Positions 61,151 to 64,000 of a stretch of 64,000 nt of DNA are shown one piece after another. Where the stretch lies: contig CM063262.1 of the NCBI GenBank assembly GCA_032158295.1, positions 6,915,394 through 6,979,393 of the forward strand, written 5' to 3'. This stretch comes from Pycnopodia helianthoides (taxonomy: Eukaryota; Echinodermata; Asteroidea; Forcipulatida; Asteriidae). A program made the translations under genes and the position numbers. Position 1 is the first letter of the stretch. Every line of letters begins with the position of its first letter. The notes beneath the pieces are model-generated. The model did no database searches, was not told the origin of the DNA, and saw only the letters and a list, made by a program, of their open reading frames with translations.

Positions 61151-62333
61151 AAATAGGCCAGATATCAAACAAAAGTCACGTTTTCCTAGTTTAATTTCCA
61201 TCACTTTAACTTGCAATTCAAAACAAAGTAGTGTTCCTGATTATTGAAAGTCTTCCTGAAATTGCACCCTCACATTCATGTTGTTGAAGTCTAGTGCTCT
61301 TCACGGTACAGTAAACGTTATACATTGTTATTCCCCATATAGTAGGGGGGCCAAGGTACAGAATTCAGGTCCCGTGGAAATTTCATGTTAATTTATGGCA
61401 ACCATTATAAATGCATTCTTATGAGTCCCCAGAACAATAAAAATGATGTTGCCATTTTTTCTATTGACCTTTAGTGACCTTAACCTGAGGTCAAAGGTCA
61501 TGGCTCATTTTCACCTAAAATTCTCCTTTTGGACAGGTTTTCAAAGAATTTCAAGCAAATTGAGCATATGTGTAGTGAATTGCGAGTTTCCCAATGATAA
61601 TTAAAATGAAATATTAACATATGTATGGGTTTTGCAGAAGGAAAACTGGCAAAATGTCACCTTACATTGATTTTGAGGACCTTTATTTGTTTAAATGCAG
61701 ATATGACCAACCCTTTAGTGACTGGTAAATACCATGACAATGTTTTATGTTTTAGAGTCATTGTCATGATTTTGTTATACCTCTGAAGTTATATTAATTT
61801 CATGAGAATAGCTAGCTGTGTATAACCATGGAGGTAGAAGTAGTAACTACATAATTTCATGAGGATAGCTACCTAATGTGTATAAGGATACCTGGCTATA
61901 TGAGAACTCTTGGGGGCGACATTTATCAAACTTAAAAATGTCAGCTTCCATAAACAAACTATTGTTCAGTTTGTGAGTGCCATTGCTGCTTTTTATATGT
62001 AAGTAAACTGAGTTTGAATATTTGTTTACAATGTTTACTGTAAAATAAGGTGTGTACTACATTAATCTTTCCTTTTTACTACATGTTTTTAGGAGAAATG
62101 TAACAATACTTTAGTTGATATAGCTGAAGAATGTGCAACTACAGCTCTGTATTGCGGGGGCACGTATTCTAGCATTTGGAGGCAAACATTAATACTTACT
62201 TTGGTGCCATAATATCTGTATTTGAATGTTCTTGATGAGGGTTGATATACCAATGACTCTTGATTCATGTCTACAATAGTGTTATTTTACATTTCTGACA
62301 GTATTATTTGTCCCTTTTATGGTGTACGCACAG
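61151..62333. other. Intergenic stretch between helicase remnant and ORF
   Basis: No gene was seen. It contains the cluster of nuclear-receptor half-sites at 61465-61500, a near-duplication (atttcatgaRgatagctagc type) at 61797 and 61855, and, at the right end, an acceptor-like tacgcacag (62333) just before the next ORF. Confidence 0.5.
61465..61500. promoter_or_regulatory. Cluster of four nuclear-receptor half-sites
   Basis: tgacct at 61465 and 61475 (DR4 on the minus strand) and aggtca at 61488 and 61495 (DR1 on the plus strand), all perfect. DR1 and DR4 are textbook receptor dimer sites. Whether this is regulatory or part of a repeat is open. Confidence 0.35.
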
Positions 62334-62353
62334 AGACGTAATCCTATAGAAAA

Positions 62354-64000
62354 ATGGAGGGAGAACCACATACCTCAGCTCCAGCTACAACAAGACAAGA
62401 GACAAATACCAAACTCTGCATAAAATGTCAACAGTCAGACAGAAGAAGACTTGTGATAGAACCATCATTGGAAAGTTATTCAAAATTCCTGACTTTCGTT
62501 CACAAACTAGGGCAGTATGGGGATGGAGACTTTCCAGAAATCAGCGCAAGACTGGGTCAAGTGACAGATACTGAGCTGAAAGTCAATCGTGCTCCATGGC
62601 ACCGTACTTGCTACAGTGAGACTTGTCACAGTGGTCATCTGGAACGTGCCAGGGTGCGTTATGTGAAAGCATGTCAGCAAAGAGAGAGCCAACACATTCA
62701 AAAACGATGTGGTCGACCTTCCTCCATTAGCAGTGCCCGAAGTGCCAAACTATCATTCGAGCCTCGTCACGGGGAGTCTCGTTTCACTCGTTCACAGGCA
62801 GCTCCATTTAAGAAGAAAATGTGCTTCTTCTGCCAAAAGGACACTCCTGATCAAGATATCCATGAAGTATCTACCTTCAATGCAGGTGAGCAGGTTCGCA
62901 ATGCGGTGGGAGAGAGCAACAATGAAACATGGAAAGTTCATCTCAGCGCAGCCATCAGTGCAAATGATGCTCGTGCCATTGATGTCAAGTACCACTTGCA
63001 ATGCTGGGTAAAACATGTACAGCGTGCACCGAAGCGAGGCAGGGAGGATACAGCACAGACACATTCAGAAGAAGAAATAAACATTGGCATCATTGCATCA
63101 GACATTGAGTTTATCTCTCTTGTGAAAAGTCTCCTCAATGATGGCCCAATCAGCATGGCAGAGCTACGCACGACCTATAGCAGTATTCTGCAGAAGAATG
63201 GTGTTCACAGTCAACATTGTGAATATGGGATCAAGAAAAAACTTGCCACTCACATAAACGACATTCACTTCATGAAACCCAAACGCCGCAATGAGTCGGA
63301 ACGAGTTTTCTGCACAGCTTTGCGGGATGTTGCCATGGAAGAGGTAACGACACAGAGTGCCGAAAGGGACATTCGCCAGCTGTTTCGGAGTGCCTCCGTC
63401 CTGCGCAAAGCCATCGAAGATCAGACAAGACACCCATGGGAGTTTGAGGGAACTCTTAATGCAAGTGATGCCGAAAACCACGTACCCAATGTTTTGTACT
63501 CTTTCATCAGATGGGTACTGCAGGGACCAACCCAGAGTCTCCAGACTGAAGTTCGTTCAGCCACGATTCACAATGATGTCTTATCCATCAGCCAAAATAT
63601 CATGTACTCCTACAAGTCAAGGCGTCAGGTGACATACAAGCCAAGACATATGGACTCACCATTCCGACATCACTTGGAATGGCCTCAGCCGCTTGCAGTT
63701 GGCATTGCAGTTCACCAGGCTACCAGAAGTAAGAAGCTTCTAGAATTCCTGCATGGCTTTGGTCTATCTGTAGATTACAGTCGGATCCTGAGGCTAGAAA
63801 CACAGCTGGAAAGCTCGGTCATAGAGGCCAACCGAGCACAGGGAGCATACTTACCATCAACCATGCATATTGGTACATTCATCTTTTTTGCGGTGGACAA
63901 TAGTGACTTCAATGAAGATACACCAGATGGGAAACGGACACTACATGCCACTGCCACTGCACTTTATCAACGGCGTCAGCAGGCTGGAGACGGTCAAAAC
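62354..64000 (+). CDS. Uncharacterised protein with two CxxC-HxxC modules; possible transposase (runs off the edge)
   Basis: An uninterrupted frame of 549 codons from ATG 62354 to the window end; no stop is reached. A splice acceptor-like site (tacgcacag, to 62333) precedes it by 20 bases, so an upstream non-coding exon is likely. Residues C22/C25 with H83/C86 (WHRTCY) and C157/C160 with H214/C217 (YHLQCW) form two copies of one CxxC-x(53-57)-HxxC zinc-type module. Further on are KKLLEFLHGFGLSVDYSRIL (~470) and FFAVDNSDFNED with TPDGKRTLHAT (511-533). The VDN-D...DGK...H motif recurs, as I recall, in large multi-copy families of marine invertebrates and may hold a catalytic Asp. With the RecQ-like helicase just upstream this fits an AcademH-type transposase, but that is inference. 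It looks intact as far as visible. Confidence 0.75.
   Translation, partial: MEGEPHTSAPATTRQETNTKLCIKCQQSDRRRLVIEPSLESYSKFLTFVHKLGQYGDGDFPEISARLGQVTDTELKVNRAPWHRTCYSETCHSGHLERARVRYVKACQQRESQHIQKRCGRPSSISSARSAKLSFEPRHGESRFTRSQAAPFKKKMCFFCQKDTPDQDIHEVSTFNAGEQVRNAVGESNNETWKVHLSAAISANDARAIDVKYHLQCWVKHVQRAPKRGREDTAQTHSEEEINIGIIASDIEFISLVKSLLNDGPISMAELRTTYSSILQKNGVHSQHCEYGIKKKLATHINDIHFMKPKRRNESERVFCTALRDVAMEEVTTQSAERDIRQLFRSASVLRKAIEDQTRHPWEFEGTLNASDAENHVPNVLYSFIRWVLQGPTQSLQTEVRSATIHNDVLSISQNIMYSYKSRRQVTYKPRHMDSPFRHHLEWPQPLAVGIAVHQATRSKKLLEFLHGFGLSVDYSRILRLETQLESSVIEANRAQGAYLPSTMHIGTFIFFAVDNSDFNEDTPDGKRTLHATATALYQRRQQAGDGQN

Overview
This is eukaryotic DNA, most likely from a marine invertebrate deuterostome such as an echinoderm. 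That guess rests on AT-rich intergenic DNA, spliced-looking fragments, and a mix of Penelope-like, DIRS, Tx1/L1, CR1/L2-like and MITE repeats; the species cannot be fixed from the sequence. No confident single-copy host gene is visible. Nearly everything recognisable is a mobile element or a repeat. Layout: (1) 1-23164 is a tandem array of a 5.42 kb unit: four full copies plus a 1.47 kb partial copy, continuing off the left edge. Each unit carries two broken LINE pieces in opposite orientation and about 3.7 kb of unidentified core. (2) 23165-31585 is mostly non-coding and contains a decayed DIRS-like tyrosine-recombinase retrotransposon (26686-28540). (3) 31586-34850 holds a 124-bp triplication, a diverged relative of the core of the 5.4 kb unit, a long hairpin, and a higher-order satellite with alternating 220/194-bp monomers. 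(4) 35418-43548 holds Penelope-like elements (PLEs): one old 3' fragment, then a cluster of partial copies joined to one another through (AT)n arrays. Their 3' ends carry a hammerhead-ribozyme-like motif. (5) 46753-52670 is an apparently intact two-ORF LINE of the Tx1/L1 group inserted in a (CTT)n microsatellite, with ORF1 and ORF2 overlapping by ATGA. (6) 52709-59450 contains ~300-bp repeats with CRE palindromes, two MITEs, a broken LINE C-terminus and a 5'-truncated jockey/CR1-type LINE with an open RT frame. (7) 60155-64000 contains a broken RecQ-like helicase followed on the same strand by a long open frame (at least 549 codons, running off the right edge). That frame has two CxxC...HxxC modules and a VDN-D...DGK motif. 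Together they may be an AcademH-like DNA transposon (helicase plus transposase). How the parts relate: the 5.4 kb unit appears to be a composite of older repeats, because relatives of its sequence recur at 31.6-32.8 kb and near 59.8 kb. The PLE cluster and the Tx1 LINE both sit at simple-sequence DNA, which suggests insertion into, or growth of, microsatellites at element ends. The most interesting items are the helicase/zinc-module pair at the right end, the PLE hammerhead-like motif with (AT)n junctions, the microsatellite-seated Tx1 element, and the 5.4 kb macrosatellite.
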